From an uncultured Monoglobus sp. (GTDB taxonomy: Bacteria > Bacillota > Clostridia > Monoglobales > Monoglobaceae), in assembly GCA_947624305.1 (NCBI GenBank), contig CANQKC010000008.1:18769-82768 (forward strand): a stretch of DNA of 64,000 nt. The letters are read 5' to 3'. Shown in pieces: positions 40,454 to 51,980 of this stretch (positions are counted from its first letter, which is position 1; every line of letters starts with the position of its first letter). The notes under the pieces were generated by a model. It was not told where the DNA came from, ran no database searches, and saw nothing but the letters and a program-made list of their open reading frames with translations. The translations under genes and the position numbers were made by a program.

Positions 40454-43045
40454 ATGAAAAATATTTTTAAAATTGCTTTATCGAAAAAAATCCTAACAAA
40501 AATAACGGCTGCGGCGCTGGCGGCGTCAATGCTGTGCGTTCCGGTCTCGGCGGCCTCTATCTTAGGCGAGCAGACCTCGCATTCCGAGGTCGAGTACGCG
40601 CAGGGAACGGTGTATAACAAAAACACATTTTTAAGCGACAGCGTGGGACAGCAGACCGAGAACTTTTTCTCGTATCTTCCAAATCCCGACGTGCTTCCCA
40701 TAATCTCAAACGGAAGCTCGGTTTTCGGCAAACGGACGGTTCTTGAAACGAACCAATACTTAAACAGTCAGGGAATTTTTGCCGCCATGGGCATGAACGC
40801 GGACTTTTTCTCATTCACGACGGGAGTTCCGATGAGCAACACGATAATCGACGGAAAGGTTCTGACCTGCGACGCCGACAAGCTTATCGCCCTCGGCTTC
40901 AATCCCGACGGCACGGCCTTTGTGAGCCCGATGCAGATCGAGCTAAGGGTCAGCCGCGAAAACGGCGAAAGCTTCGGGATCGAGGCGCTCAACAAGTTCC
41001 GCCAGCCGTATATCATGTATCTCTACACCGACGATTTCGGCGATAACACCGAATGCAGCGGAGCCGGCACAAATATTGTGCTGAGCAATGTTTCGGGCGG
41101 CTTTAAATTTAACTCTCCCGTGACCGCCACGGTCGAGTCGGTTTTTGAAGCCGACGGCTCAGTTGAAATTCCCGACGGCAAGCTGCTGCTCAGCGTTGAC
41201 AACGCCGTTGCCGATGAGGTCAAAGCGCGCATAAGCGGAATTGCCCCCGGTGAGAAGCTGACGATAACCGCGGTCGAGACCACGGGCGACGAGCGTTGGC
41301 TGAACGCAGCTTACGGCACGGGCTGTCTTGGCGGCTCGCTCATCAGAAACGGACAGCTCGACTTTGAGGACGACATAGCGGCGCCACGAAGCGCGGTCGG
41401 CATACGGGCCGACGGCTCGATAATATTCTACACGATCGACGGCAGACAGCAGGGTTACAGCTACGGTGTGCGCAAGGAAACTCTGGCGAACCGCCTGCTT
41501 GAGCTCGGCTGCGTTGACGCGGTTAACCTTGACGGCGGCGGCAGCACGCAGCTCGCGGGAACACTGCCCGAAACCACGGATTTCACCGTGCTTAACAGCC
41601 CTTCGGAGTCCCTGCGCCGATGCGCGAATTTTATATTTCTGAAAAAAACAAACGCCCCCACAGGCGTTCCTTATAAGCTGCTGGTATATCCCTACGGCGA
41701 GTACATTCTCTCGGGCGGTTCGACCTCGGTATGGGCGTCGGCGATCGACAGCTCTTACGGAAAGGCAACTATAACCGAGCCGCTGACATACGCGGTCGAG
41801 AGCGGCGACGGCGAAGTCGGCTCCGACGGCCGCGCCACGGTCCGCGGCAGCGGAGACGTGTATATCAGCGCCGCCTCGGGCGAGGCGCGCGGCTCGACCA
41901 TGCTGCACTCGGTCGAAACTCCCGACAACATAACCATTAAAAACGAAGCCACGGGCGAGGCCGTGGCAAGCCTTGATCTGATGCCCGGCGAGAAAATAAG
42001 CCTCACGGCGGACAGCGAGTTCCAAGGCGCCGCACTCACCGACTCAGATGAGCTTTACACATGGGCGCTCAGCAGCGCGGCTTTGGGAAGCGTCTCGGCC
42101 GACGGCACGTTTACCGCCGCGGATGTTCCCGCGAGCGGATCGATCACGGTCTCCGCGGGCGGAAGCTCGGCCTCGGTGAATATCAATGTTTCGTATGACA
42201 ACGCGCCTCCGCCGCAGGAGGGCGACTATCCGAAAATAAACACCTCGGTCTCTGGCGGAGTGTTTACTGCCTCGTTCAGCAATTACCACGGCGCGCTCAA
42301 AGCGGGCAATATCACTTTAAAATATGACGGAAAAGCCGCGGACTTTGATTTTGACGCGGTGGGCTCCTCAATAGAATACGCGCTGCCGGAGGGTTATAAC
42401 GACGCGCCGCATGTCATCGCTGTTTCCGTGACCGACGACGCGGGCTTTGCCGCGTATAAGACGGCGGAGGTCGGCGCGGAGCTTTCATCTGCCGAAAACA
42501 TTTACGCCGACACAAGCTCGCACTGGGCGAGGGATTATATTTCATACATGACCTCAAGGGGCGCGGTTTCGGGTTACAAGGAGGACAGAAAAACTCTGTT
42601 CAGGCCCGACAACAGCATGACACGCGCCGAGTTCGCCTGCATGATCTCGGGATATCTTAACATTAACCCCTACAACTACCGCGGCGTCGAGCTGCCCTAC
42701 AGCGACATTTCAAACATTCCCGACTGGGCGATCATGCAGGTTCAGGCCCTGTATTCGCTCGGCATTATGAAGGGTCAGCAAAACGGCGATAAGATCGAGT
42801 TTTCGCCCTCGGGCAGCATAAAGCGCAGCGAATTTTCCGCTGCCGCCGCGAGGCTCCTGCCCGCCGGGCTCTGGCACGGCGCGATAAATGCCGCTGACGC
42901 GGCAGACGTGCCCGACTGGGCGAGGGACGAGACCGCGCTGCTGCTGACGCTCGGCATAATGAACGGCTACACCGACGGAACGCTTAAGCCCGGCAACAAC
43001 GTGACCCGGGCCGAGGCAATCAAAATTCTCTATAACATAGGATAA
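40454..43045 (+). CDS. SLH-anchored phosphodiester glycosidase-family protein
   Basis: An 863-residue surface protein. Signal peptide (about 1-34, VPVSAA); a phosphodiester glycosidase (NAGPA) domain, about 60-405, with GMNADFF, GIRADGSIIFYTIDGRQ, ELGCVDAVNLDGGGSTQL and NSPSESLRRCANFI, the family that removes GlcNAc-1-phosphate-type caps and may trim wall polymers; Ig-like beta regions (about 410-685); and three SLH repeats (about 690-863, e.g. DTSSHWARDYISYM, MTRAEFACMISGYL, VTRAEAIKILYNIG). ATG 40454 is preferred; GTG 40448 is possible. Composition returns to the host norm here. Confidence 0.9.
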   Translation: MKNIFKIALSKKILTKITAAALAASMLCVPVSAASILGEQTSHSEVEYAQGTVYNKNTFLSDSVGQQTENFFSYLPNPDVLPIISNGSSVFGKRTVLETNQYLNSQGIFAAMGMNADFFSFTTGVPMSNTIIDGKVLTCDADKLIALGFNPDGTAFVSPMQIELRVSRENGESFGIEALNKFRQPYIMYLYTDDFGDNTECSGAGTNIVLSNVSGGFKFNSPVTATVESVFEADGSVEIPDGKLLLSVDNAVADEVKARISGIAPGEKLTITAVETTGDERWLNAAYGTGCLGGSLIRNGQLDFEDDIAAPRSAVGIRADGSIIFYTIDGRQQGYSYGVRKETLANRLLELGCVDAVNLDGGGSTQLAGTLPETTDFTVLNSPSESLRRCANFIFLKKTNAPTGVPYKLLVYPYGEYILSGGSTSVWASAIDSSYGKATITEPLTYAVESGDGEVGSDGRATVRGSGDVYISAASGEARGSTMLHSVETPDNITIKNEATGEAVASLDLMPGEKISLTADSEFQGAALTDSDELYTWALSSAALGSVSADGTFTAADVPASGSITVSAGGSSASVNINVSYDNAPPPQEGDYPKINTSVSGGVFTASFSNYHGALKAGNITLKYDGKAADFDFDAVGSSIEYALPEGYNDAPHVIAVSVTDDAGFAAYKTAEVGAELSSAENIYADTSSHWARDYISYMTSRGAVSGYKEDRKTLFRPDNSMTRAEFACMISGYLNINPYNYRGVELPYSDISNIPDWAIMQVQALYSLGIMKGQQNGDKIEFSPSGSIKRSEFSAAAARLLPAGLWHGAINAADAADVPDWARDETALLLTLGIMNGYTDGTLKPGNNVTRAEAIKILYNIG

Positions 43046-43065
43046 AATAATTACGGAGTGATTTT

Positions 43066-44508
43066 ATGAAATTCCAGAAAATTGTGTGTCCGCTTTTCGC
43101 GGCTCTGATTTTGGCGTTCGCCGCGCCGTCATTCGCCGAGCCGATGGACGGCGACGGGATCGTGACCATTCCCGATGAGGAGCTGGTTTTTTCGGAGTAT
43201 CCCGATTTGCCGACGCCCATTCAGGCCGCCGAGGACGGGATATTCCCGAACGACCCCGATTATTCAAAGCAGTGGAACACTCTTATGGTGCGGCCCGAAA
43301 AGATTTACTCAAAACGCCTTTACGGAAAAAGCGTGAAAATCGCCGTGGTCGACAGCGGCAGCCCGTCCAAGCATCCCGACATCGGCGACAACATAGTCGC
43401 GGAGGCAGATTTCACGAGAAACAAGGTCGGGCTGTATGACAGCTACGGCCACTGCACGTTTATCTCGGGAATTATAGGCGCTGACACAAATAACGGAATA
43501 GGAATAGCGGGTGTGCTGCCGAGCGTTTCGATATACTCCCTGCGCGGCCTCGAGGGGCGCACGGGCTACATATCCGACATCGCGAACGCGATAAAAGCGG
43601 CGGTTGACACATATGACTGCGACGTTATAAACCTGAGCCTTACGACTCCATCGGATTTCAGTGATTTGCGCAGCGCGATCAACCACGCGCTGGACAGCGG
43701 CGCGATAGTCGTCGCCGCCAGCGGCAACAAATCCGGAGCCAGCAAAGGCACCGAGCTTCTCTATCCCGCCGCGTATGACGGAGTAATCGGAGTCGGGGCG
43801 ATCGACAAAAACAAGGCCCGCGGCTCGTTCAGCCATTATAACTCGTCGGTTGACGCCTGCGCGCCGGGAGTTGACGTTTACAGCACGGTGATCTCCGGAG
43901 GTTACGGCACAGGTCGCGGAACCTCTTACGCCGCTCCGTACGTTTCGGCGGCAGCGGCAGTGGCGAAGTATTTCGAGCCCGAAATCGACAGCGCCGGATT
44001 TATGCAGCTCCTCGCGAAAACCTGCGAGCCGCTGGGCGGCGCGGCGCAGGGCGAGCGGAACGACGAGTACGGCTATGGCATGGTCGACTTTCAAAACATC
44101 GTTGAATATTACGAGACGGCGGGCATACCGCCGGCATACACGCCGGAGCCCGAGCCCACCGAAACTCCGTCGCCCTCTCCCACCAATGAGCCGACAGCCG
44201 CTCCCGAGCCGGAGCTGCCGGCGGCAATAGAAAATATCAGCTTCTACAAATCAGCGGATCATATTGATTTGTCGTTCACCGTGACGAACGACAGCGCGAA
44301 CGCTGTCTCGGGCGACGTTTATATATGCGCGTACAGAGACGATATGACGCTGACCGCGACCGAAATAATCGAAAACGTCAGCCTGAATGGATCGGACGGC
44401 AAGACTTTTTCAAGAAGCATCAAAATTCCGAGCGGCGCCGCGGAACTGAAAATTTTCTACTGGACAGATAATTTAACGCCGCTTGCCGCGGCCCAAACCG
44501 CGGAATAG
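43066..44508 (+). CDS. secreted subtilisin-like serine protease (S8)
   Basis: A 480-residue protease. Signal peptide (about 1-24, PSFA), a propeptide-like stretch to about 70, and the S8 domain (about 75-345) with the triad in VVDSGSP (Asp), YGHCTFISG (His) and GTSYAAPYVSAAAA (Ser), plus oxyanion Asn in AASGNKSG. The His motif reads GHCT instead of the usual GHGTH. A Pro/Glu/Thr linker follows (TPEPEPTETPSPSPTNEPTA cut here), then a C-terminal beta module (about 385-480) of the type also ending both PL11 lyases. CGGAGTG precedes the ATG. 20 bp downstream of the SLH glycosidase, so probably co-transcribed. Confidence 0.93.
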   Translation: MKFQKIVCPLFAALILAFAAPSFAEPMDGDGIVTIPDEELVFSEYPDLPTPIQAAEDGIFPNDPDYSKQWNTLMVRPEKIYSKRLYGKSVKIAVVDSGSPSKHPDIGDNIVAEADFTRNKVGLYDSYGHCTFISGIIGADTNNGIGIAGVLPSVSIYSLRGLEGRTGYISDIANAIKAAVDTYDCDVINLSLTTPSDFSDLRSAINHALDSGAIVVAASGNKSGASKGTELLYPAAYDGVIGVGAIDKNKARGSFSHYNSSVDACAPGVDVYSTVISGGYGTGRGTSYAAPYVSAAAAVAKYFEPEIDSAGFMQLLAKTCEPLGGAAQGERNDEYGYGMVDFQNIVEYYETAGIPPAYTPEPEPTETPSPSPTNEPTAAPEPELPAAIENISFYKSADHIDLSFTVTNDSANAVSGDVYICAYRDDMTLTATEIIENVSLNGSDGKTFSRSIKIPSGAAELKIFYWTDNLTPLAAAQTAE

Positions 44509-44540
44509 TATAAATTAAGCACGAAAGGAGAAATAAGTAA

Positions 44541-45422
44541 ATGAAATTCAATATTCCCGATGACAAAAAGGTAAGAGTTATTTTAGACACGGATCTGAAA
44601 AACGAGGTTGACGATCAGTTCGCCCTCGCGCACGCCATGCTCACCGAGTCGTTTGACATCAGGGCGATAATTCCCGCTCATTTCGGAACGTCCAAATCAA
44701 AAACAAGTCAAAAGGACAGCTATGACGAGACCGTTGTTGTTCTCGGCAAAATGGGAATGCTGACAGGCGCGCCGCTTTATAACGGAGCCGAACGCGCCGT
44801 TCCCGACGAGAAAACTCCCGTGCCCTCTCCGGGCGCGGATATTATAATCAAAGAGGCGATGAAGGACGACAAACGCCCGCTTTATATTTCTTTTCTGGGG
44901 CCGCTCACCGATATGGCGTCCGCGCTGCTGATTGAGCCGAAAATCGCGAAAAGGGATATTACGCTCATATGGATCGGCGGAGGCGATTATCCCGACGGCG
45001 GCCGCGAATATAATCTCAAAAACGATATTTGCGCCGCGAACGTCGTGTTTAAGTCAAACGTCAAATTGTGGCAGGTTCCGCGGAACGTTTACCGAATGAT
45101 GCCTGTGTCGTTCGCGGAGCTTTATGACAAAGTGTATCCCTGCGGCGAAATCGGAAAATATCTTGCCGAGAATGTTGTAAACTTCAACAACGCCGCTGCA
45201 TCGCGCCCCGCGGAATACCGCATACTCGGCGACTCGCCCGCGGTGGGGCTTATGCTGTTTGACGGCTGCGGCGAATGGTCGGAGGTTCCCGCGCCGGAGT
45301 TTGACGGCGAAATGAAATATGTTCACGGAAAAAATCACAGAAATATACGGGTATACAAAAGCATTAATTCCCGTTTTATTCTCGAGGACTTTTACGCCAA
45401 GCTGAAATCGGCTTATATGTGA
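44541..45422 (+). CDS. nucleoside hydrolase-family protein
   Basis: A 293-residue protein of the inosine-uridine nucleoside hydrolase fold. The calcium site at the N-terminus reads ILDTDLKNEVDDQFALAHA, where classical enzymes have D-x-D-x-G-x-D-D; here Lys-Asn-Glu-Val intervene, as in an annotated subgroup of uncertain substrate. FLGPLTDMASAL and GSPAV-like GDSPAVGLML later in the chain also fit. AAAGGAG precedes the ATG. No signal peptide, so cytosolic. It may act in nucleoside salvage, but the substrate is not certain. Confidence 0.85.
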   Translation: MKFNIPDDKKVRVILDTDLKNEVDDQFALAHAMLTESFDIRAIIPAHFGTSKSKTSQKDSYDETVVVLGKMGMLTGAPLYNGAERAVPDEKTPVPSPGADIIIKEAMKDDKRPLYISFLGPLTDMASALLIEPKIAKRDITLIWIGGGDYPDGGREYNLKNDICAANVVFKSNVKLWQVPRNVYRMMPVSFAELYDKVYPCGEIGKYLAENVVNFNNAAASRPAEYRILGDSPAVGLMLFDGCGEWSEVPAPEFDGEMKYVHGKNHRNIRVYKSINSRFILEDFYAKLKSAYM

Positions 45423-45455
45423 GGCTGTGAACGCGCTCGTTCGCGTCAATGAATA

Positions 45456-45497
45456 AATCACGGTCATCCCTAATAATAATATTAGGGGTGATTTTTT
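45456..45497 (+). terminator. hairpin overlapping the next gene's ribosome site
   Basis: AATCAC pairs with GTGATT (outer) and CCCTAAT with ATTAGGG (inner), followed by six T and then directly the ATG at 45498. It looks like a terminator for the nucleoside hydrolase gene, but its right arm is also the AGGGGTG ribosome site of the deacetylase. Confidence 0.65.
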
Positions 45498-46394
45498 ATG
45501 TATGTAATAAAGCTTAAAACAATTATATTCTACGCGGCCGTGCTTATTATCTCGATAGTTTTGGGGGCGGTCGGCTTCCGCTTTATCGGTGCGCGGAACG
45601 CCGAGCCCGCAGCCGCGGCGGCCGAGAATGAGACGGGCGCTGTCAAGCTTCCCATTCTCATGTATCACGGCCTGACCAAAAATCCCGACAAGGTCAACGC
45701 CTATGTCATCTCGGTAAACGATTTTGAAAACGACCTGAAATACCTCCGCGACAACGGCTACACCGCCGTTTTCATGCGCGACGTTATAAATTTTGTCGAA
45801 AACGGCGGCGAGCTCCCCGAAAAGCCCGTTGTTATCACATTTGATGACGGCTTTGAAAACAACTGCGAATACGGCCTGCCGCTTTTTGAAAAATACGACA
45901 TGCGGGGCCTTGTCTCGATAGTCGGGACCTACACCGAGAGCTATTCGCAAATCTCGGATGAGAACCCGGAATACGCCTACCTGAACTATGACACGATAAA
46001 CAAAATGAAGGACAGCGGCCGGTTTGAGTTCGCCAACCACAGCTATAACATGCACATGCTGCCGGGCATGAAGGGCAACGACACGGGCCGCAAGGGCGCG
46101 GCCAAGCTGAGCGGCGAGAGTGACGACGCGTACCGCGAAAAGCTCACAGCCGACGCCGAGCTCACGCAGAATATGCTCGGCGACCACTGCGGCATCACCC
46201 CGGAGGTATACACCTATCCCTACGGCGAAATATCAAAAGCCGCCGAGGATATCCTCAGCGGCATGGGTTTTAAAGCCACTCTTTCGTGCTTCGACAAGGA
46301 AAATTATATAACACCCGGCAATCCCGACTGCCTGCGCTGCCTTTGCCGCGCCCTGCGCGACAACAAGCGCTCGGCTGCGGAAATCCTGAATTAG
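45498..46394 (+). CDS. polysaccharide deacetylase (NodB family, CE4)
   Basis: A 298-residue protein with an N-terminal membrane anchor or signal (about 8-30) and a NodB domain: LPILMYHGL, catalytic/metal ITFDDGFENN, FANHSYNMH with the metal-binding His pair, and TYPYGEISKAAEDIL. CE4 enzymes remove acetyl groups from peptidoglycan or surface glycans; the MYHGL start is typical of the PdaA/YadE-like group. AGGGGTG lies before the ATG inside a hairpin, so translation may be structure-controlled. Converges with tgt, one base beyond its stop. Confidence 0.92.
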   Translation: MYVIKLKTIIFYAAVLIISIVLGAVGFRFIGARNAEPAAAAAENETGAVKLPILMYHGLTKNPDKVNAYVISVNDFENDLKYLRDNGYTAVFMRDVINFVENGGELPEKPVVITFDDGFENNCEYGLPLFEKYDMRGLVSIVGTYTESYSQISDENPEYAYLNYDTINKMKDSGRFEFANHSYNMHMLPGMKGNDTGRKGAAKLSGESDDAYREKLTADAELTQNMLGDHCGITPEVYTYPYGEISKAAEDILSGMGFKATLSCFDKENYITPGNPDCLRCLCRALRDNKRSAAEILN

Positions 46395-48577
<2,183 letters not shown>

Positions 48578-48604
48578 ATAAAAATCCTTTTTAAATATCC
48601 CGCC

Positions 48605-50002
48605 TTAGTAAGCGTTGGTTATCCCGGCTCCGGTGAAGTAGTGGGTCAGTATCTCGCCGAAATCATATCCGTTTTCCGCCATACCCTTGGCACCGTACTG
48701 GCTCATGCCCACGCCGTGGCCCCAGCCCGTGCCCTTGAAAGTAAAGCTTGTGTTCGGCGATGTTTCGCCCTCGGCGTCCGCGTAGGTCTTTTGATATGTG
48801 CCGTTTGTGGTATACAACGTTTCGGCCGACACGTTATGTCTGCCCATATCGCTGAGGATCTCGATCTGCTTCGGCCTGCGGCGCATCAGCGTCTCACCGT
48901 CGCTGACCGCGATCATCGCCTGATTTTCGGCCTCGCCGTTTCCGGTGACGGTGAACATCTGGCTCTTTGTGACCGAGCCGAAAAGCGTTCTGCACTCCTC
49001 GCGCTCAACAGTCTTGATCGCCGTGTTTCCGGTCACTCTGAGCTTTGTGACTCTGCCCTCGGGCGAATACTCAAGCGCCTCTATCTTCTGCACGTCGCCG
49101 ACCTCGTAGCCGCGGTTACGCATAATGGTCGAAGCCTCATCCGCCGTCAGCACTCCCGACCACACGCCGTTGGGTATGTTTTCGGTATCCTCAAAGCCGT
49201 TGTCAACGCTTACGAGATACGGGACCTCGTTTCCCCAGACATATTTAACATCCTCGGTGGACGAGCCCATTGACGACGAGTAATAGCACTCGCAAAGCTC
49301 GCCTCCGTAGGTCAGCACCATGCCGCGGGTCGCGTCAACAGCCTCGTATATCGACTCGGCCTCGCGCGACATTCCGGTGTACATCTGGCAGTGGGTGTTG
49401 GCGCAGATGTCAAAGCCGTAGCTCTCATGCTTACCAATGTTTTGCGCGGCATAGTTCCTCGAACAGACCGCCTGCGCCTTGAGCGCCTCTATCGGCCATG
49501 TGTCGCTCATCTCGCGCGAAACGACGCCGTAGAGATACTGGTCTATGTCAATGACGTTGATCGCCGCAAATCCGTCTCCGTCGCAGATGAAATTCAGGCT
49601 GCCGCGGTACCAGCTTCCCTCAAAGGTCAAGCGCTCCTCCCAGAAATCGGTGTAGATCGGGCTAAGTCCAACTCCCGCTCCGTCATGCTCGGCGTATAAC
49701 GTGTTTCCGTCGGTGTCCTGAATAACAATTCCGCCGTCGCCGCGGCGCACCATGACGGTTTTATTCTCGATTATCTGCTCCTCGGAAAACTCGCGGTCGT
49801 TAAAAGTTCCGACATAAAATCCGCGCTCCGAAGTGACGGTGGCGGCAGTCTTGGCCGACGAGCCGTAACACAGCCCCACCTTCAGTATGCGCTGAATTTC
49901 CGTTTCCGCCGCGGCTGGGCGCACCTCAACGCACATAAGCGCCAGCGTCAACGCGAATGCCGTCACGGCGCAGACCGCGCGCAAAATAAATGTTTTTGTC
50001 AT
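48605..50002 (-). CDS. SpoIID/LytB-domain secreted protein
   Basis: A 465-residue protein from ATG 50002 (GAGAGGTGATATT upstream; the longer frame has none). Signal peptide about 1-28; a middle beta region; then the SpoIID domain (about 165-465): IDQYLYGVVSREMSDTWPIEALKAQAV, ARNYAA-type CSRNYAAQ, ATRGMVLTYGG, CYYSSSMG, and WGHGVGMSQYGAKGMA near the end. SpoIID enzymes are lytic transglycosylases acting on denuded glycan strands during engulfment; several SpoIID-like paralogues act elsewhere, so this may not be the sporulation protein itself. Confidence 0.92.
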   Translation of the reverse strand: MTKTFILRAVCAVTAFALTLALMCVEVRPAAAETEIQRILKVGLCYGSSAKTAATVTSERGFYVGTFNDREFSEEQIIENKTVMVRRGDGGIVIQDTDGNTLYAEHDGAGVGLSPIYTDFWEERLTFEGSWYRGSLNFICDGDGFAAINVIDIDQYLYGVVSREMSDTWPIEALKAQAVCSRNYAAQNIGKHESYGFDICANTHCQMYTGMSREAESIYEAVDATRGMVLTYGGELCECYYSSSMGSSTEDVKYVWGNEVPYLVSVDNGFEDTENIPNGVWSGVLTADEASTIMRNRGYEVGDVQKIEALEYSPEGRVTKLRVTGNTAIKTVEREECRTLFGSVTKSQMFTVTGNGEAENQAMIAVSDGETLMRRRPKQIEILSDMGRHNVSAETLYTTNGTYQKTYADAEGETSPNTSFTFKGTGWGHGVGMSQYGAKGMAENGYDFGEILTHYFTGAGITNAY

Positions 50003-50030
50003 AATATCACCTCTCAGGCGGCCATTCCGC

Positions 50031-50080
50031 AAAAAATGGCTCTCTTGGCAGTATAACACATTTCCGCCAAAAAAGCCATA
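50031..50080 (-). terminator. Rho-independent terminator of glmS
   Basis: Minus-strand ATGGCT...AGCCAT outer and TTGGC...GCCAA inner stems, followed by six T, about 37 nt after the glmS stop. The loop carries TTATACT, a possible -10 for the SpoIID-like gene. Confidence 0.7.
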
Positions 50081-50116
50081 GTTTTTATTTTAAATTAACA
50101 TTAAATTTAAAAGTTA

Positions 50117-51943
50117 TTACTCAACCGTAACGGACTTCGCGAGATTTCTGGGCTTGTCGATGTCAAGGCCCTTAAGCGACGCCACATAATATGAGAAAAG
50201 CTGCAGCGGCACAACGACCTCGCTGGGCATGGTGAACTCGTCGCACTTGGGCACATAAATAACGTGATCGGCCTCTTTTTCGATCTCGGTGTGACCCTCC
50301 TCGGCAATGGCGATAACAACGGCGCCGCGGGCTTTGACCTCTTTTATGTTGCTGAGCATTTTATCGAACAGCTTTTTGACCGTGCAGAGCGCCACAACAA
50401 CGGTGCCCTCCTCCATAAGCGCGATCGTGCCGTGCTTGAGCTCTCCGGCGGCGTACGCCTCGGAATGGATATATGAGATCTCCTTGAGCTTGAGCGAGCC
50501 TTCGAGAGCCACCGCGTAGTCAAAGGTCCTGCCGATAAAGAACACGCTCTTGGCGCTGTAATACTGCGACGCGATGTACTGGATATCCGCCTTGTTCTCA
50601 ACTATCCCGGCGATCTTGTCGGGCAGGGCGTTAAGGGCGTTTATGTATTTTCTGAGCAGCTCGGGAGTTATCGTCTCAAGCTCCTGCGCGAAATACAGCG
50701 AAAGCATGTATATCGCGGTCAGCTGGGTGCTGTAAGCCTTGGTGGTAGCCACGGCGATCTCGGGGCCCGCCCAGGTGTAGAGAACATCGTCGGCCTCGCG
50801 GGCGATCGTGCTTCCGACAGCGTTGACAATGGCGAAGGTCCTTGAGCCGAGGCGCTTGGCCTCGCGCATGGCCTCGATCGTGTCGGCCGTCTCGCCCGAC
50901 TGCGAGATAAGCACCACAAGAGTGTGCTCGTCAATGATCGGCGAGCAATACCTGAACTCGGACGCGACCATGACCTCAACGGGAATACGGTTCATCTGCT
51001 CGATAACGTATTTGCCTACAACTCCGACATGATAGGCGCTGCCGCAGGCGACGATATAAACCTTGTTTATATTGCGTATATAATCGGCCGTGAGCATTAT
51101 ATCGTCAAGCACGATCCTGCCGTCCTTAATTCTGGGGCTCACCGTGTCGGCGATCGCTCTGGGCTGCTCCATTATCTCTTTAAACATGAAATGCTCATAT
51201 CCGCCCTTTTCGGCAGCCGAAACATCCCAATCAACCACATAAACCTCTTTGCTTATCTCCTCGCGGTCGGTGTTGATTATCTTCACCTCGTCCTTTTTGA
51301 GAATTACTATCTCATTATTTTCAAGGAAATAAACGTTTTTGGTGTGAGACAGGATAGCGGGTATGTCAGAAGCGATAAAGTTCTCTCCCTCGCCGAGTCC
51401 CACGATCAGCGGGCTTTCCTTGCGCACCGCGATAAACGAGTCGGGATCGTCTGCGCAGAGCACGCCCAGCGCGTATGAGCCCTCGACCTTGTTTATGACC
51501 TTGATCATGGCGTCAATAATGTCGCCCTTGTAATAATACTCAAAAAGGTGCGCTATGACCTCGGTATCGGTCTCGGAAATAAACTCAAAACCCTTTTTGG
51601 TGAGATAGTCCCGAAGCCGCAGATAGTTCTCGATAATTCCGTTGTGGACTACCGCGAAGCGGCCCGAGTTGCTGAGGTGCGGGTGAGAATTGGTGTCCGA
51701 GGGCTCGCCGTGCGTCGCCCAGCGTGTGTGGCCTATTCCCATCGTTCCGCGTATAGCGTTTCCTCCGTCGATCATCTCGCTGAGGCCTGCCAAACGGCCC
51801 TTCTTTTTCTTGACGACTATTCCCTCGTCGGTCATGACCGCCACGCCGGCGGAGTCATAACCTCTGTATTCAAGCTTTGAAAGGCCCTCCAAAAGAAAGG
51901 GCGCCGCCTGCTTGTTTCCCACATATCCGACAATTCCGCACAT
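50117..51943 (-). CDS. glmS: glutamine--fructose-6-phosphate aminotransferase (isomerizing)
   Basis: A 608-residue enzyme making glucosamine-6-phosphate, the entry to amino-sugar and wall synthesis. The ATG at 51943 gives the obligatory N-terminal Cys (CGIVGYVG) and has AGGAGGT upstream. Glutaminase motifs (GHTRWATHGEPSDTNSHPH), two SIS sugar-isomerase domains (CGSAYHVGVVGKYV, SQSGETADTIEAM, GRTFDYAVALEGSLKLKEI) and the closing PRNLAKSVTVE are present. Only 37 bp separate it from the glycosyltransferase upstream, so there is no room for a glmS ribozyme. Confidence 0.97.
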   Translation of the reverse strand: MCGIVGYVGNKQAAPFLLEGLSKLEYRGYDSAGVAVMTDEGIVVKKKKGRLAGLSEMIDGGNAIRGTMGIGHTRWATHGEPSDTNSHPHLSNSGRFAVVHNGIIENYLRLRDYLTKKGFEFISETDTEVIAHLFEYYYKGDIIDAMIKVINKVEGSYALGVLCADDPDSFIAVRKESPLIVGLGEGENFIASDIPAILSHTKNVYFLENNEIVILKKDEVKIINTDREEISKEVYVVDWDVSAAEKGGYEHFMFKEIMEQPRAIADTVSPRIKDGRIVLDDIMLTADYIRNINKVYIVACGSAYHVGVVGKYVIEQMNRIPVEVMVASEFRYCSPIIDEHTLVVLISQSGETADTIEAMREAKRLGSRTFAIVNAVGSTIAREADDVLYTWAGPEIAVATTKAYSTQLTAIYMLSLYFAQELETITPELLRKYINALNALPDKIAGIVENKADIQYIASQYYSAKSVFFIGRTFDYAVALEGSLKLKEISYIHSEAYAAGELKHGTIALMEEGTVVVALCTVKKLFDKMLSNIKEVKARGAVVIAIAEEGHTEIEKEADHVIYVPKCDEFTMPSEVVVPLQLFSYYVASLKGLDIDKPRNLAKSVTVE

Positions 51944-51980
51944 AAGATTACCTCCTATTGACATTTTATTTACATGATCG

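Noticed and set aside
45054..46187. A 377-codon minus-strand ORF antisense to the nucleoside hydrolase and deacetylase
   Set aside because: Both plus-strand genes have clear family motifs; the antisense frame is a by-product of GC-biased codons.
51944..51980. glmS ribozyme upstream of glmS
   Set aside because: Only 37 bp lie between the glycosyltransferase stop and glmS, too short for the ribozyme core.
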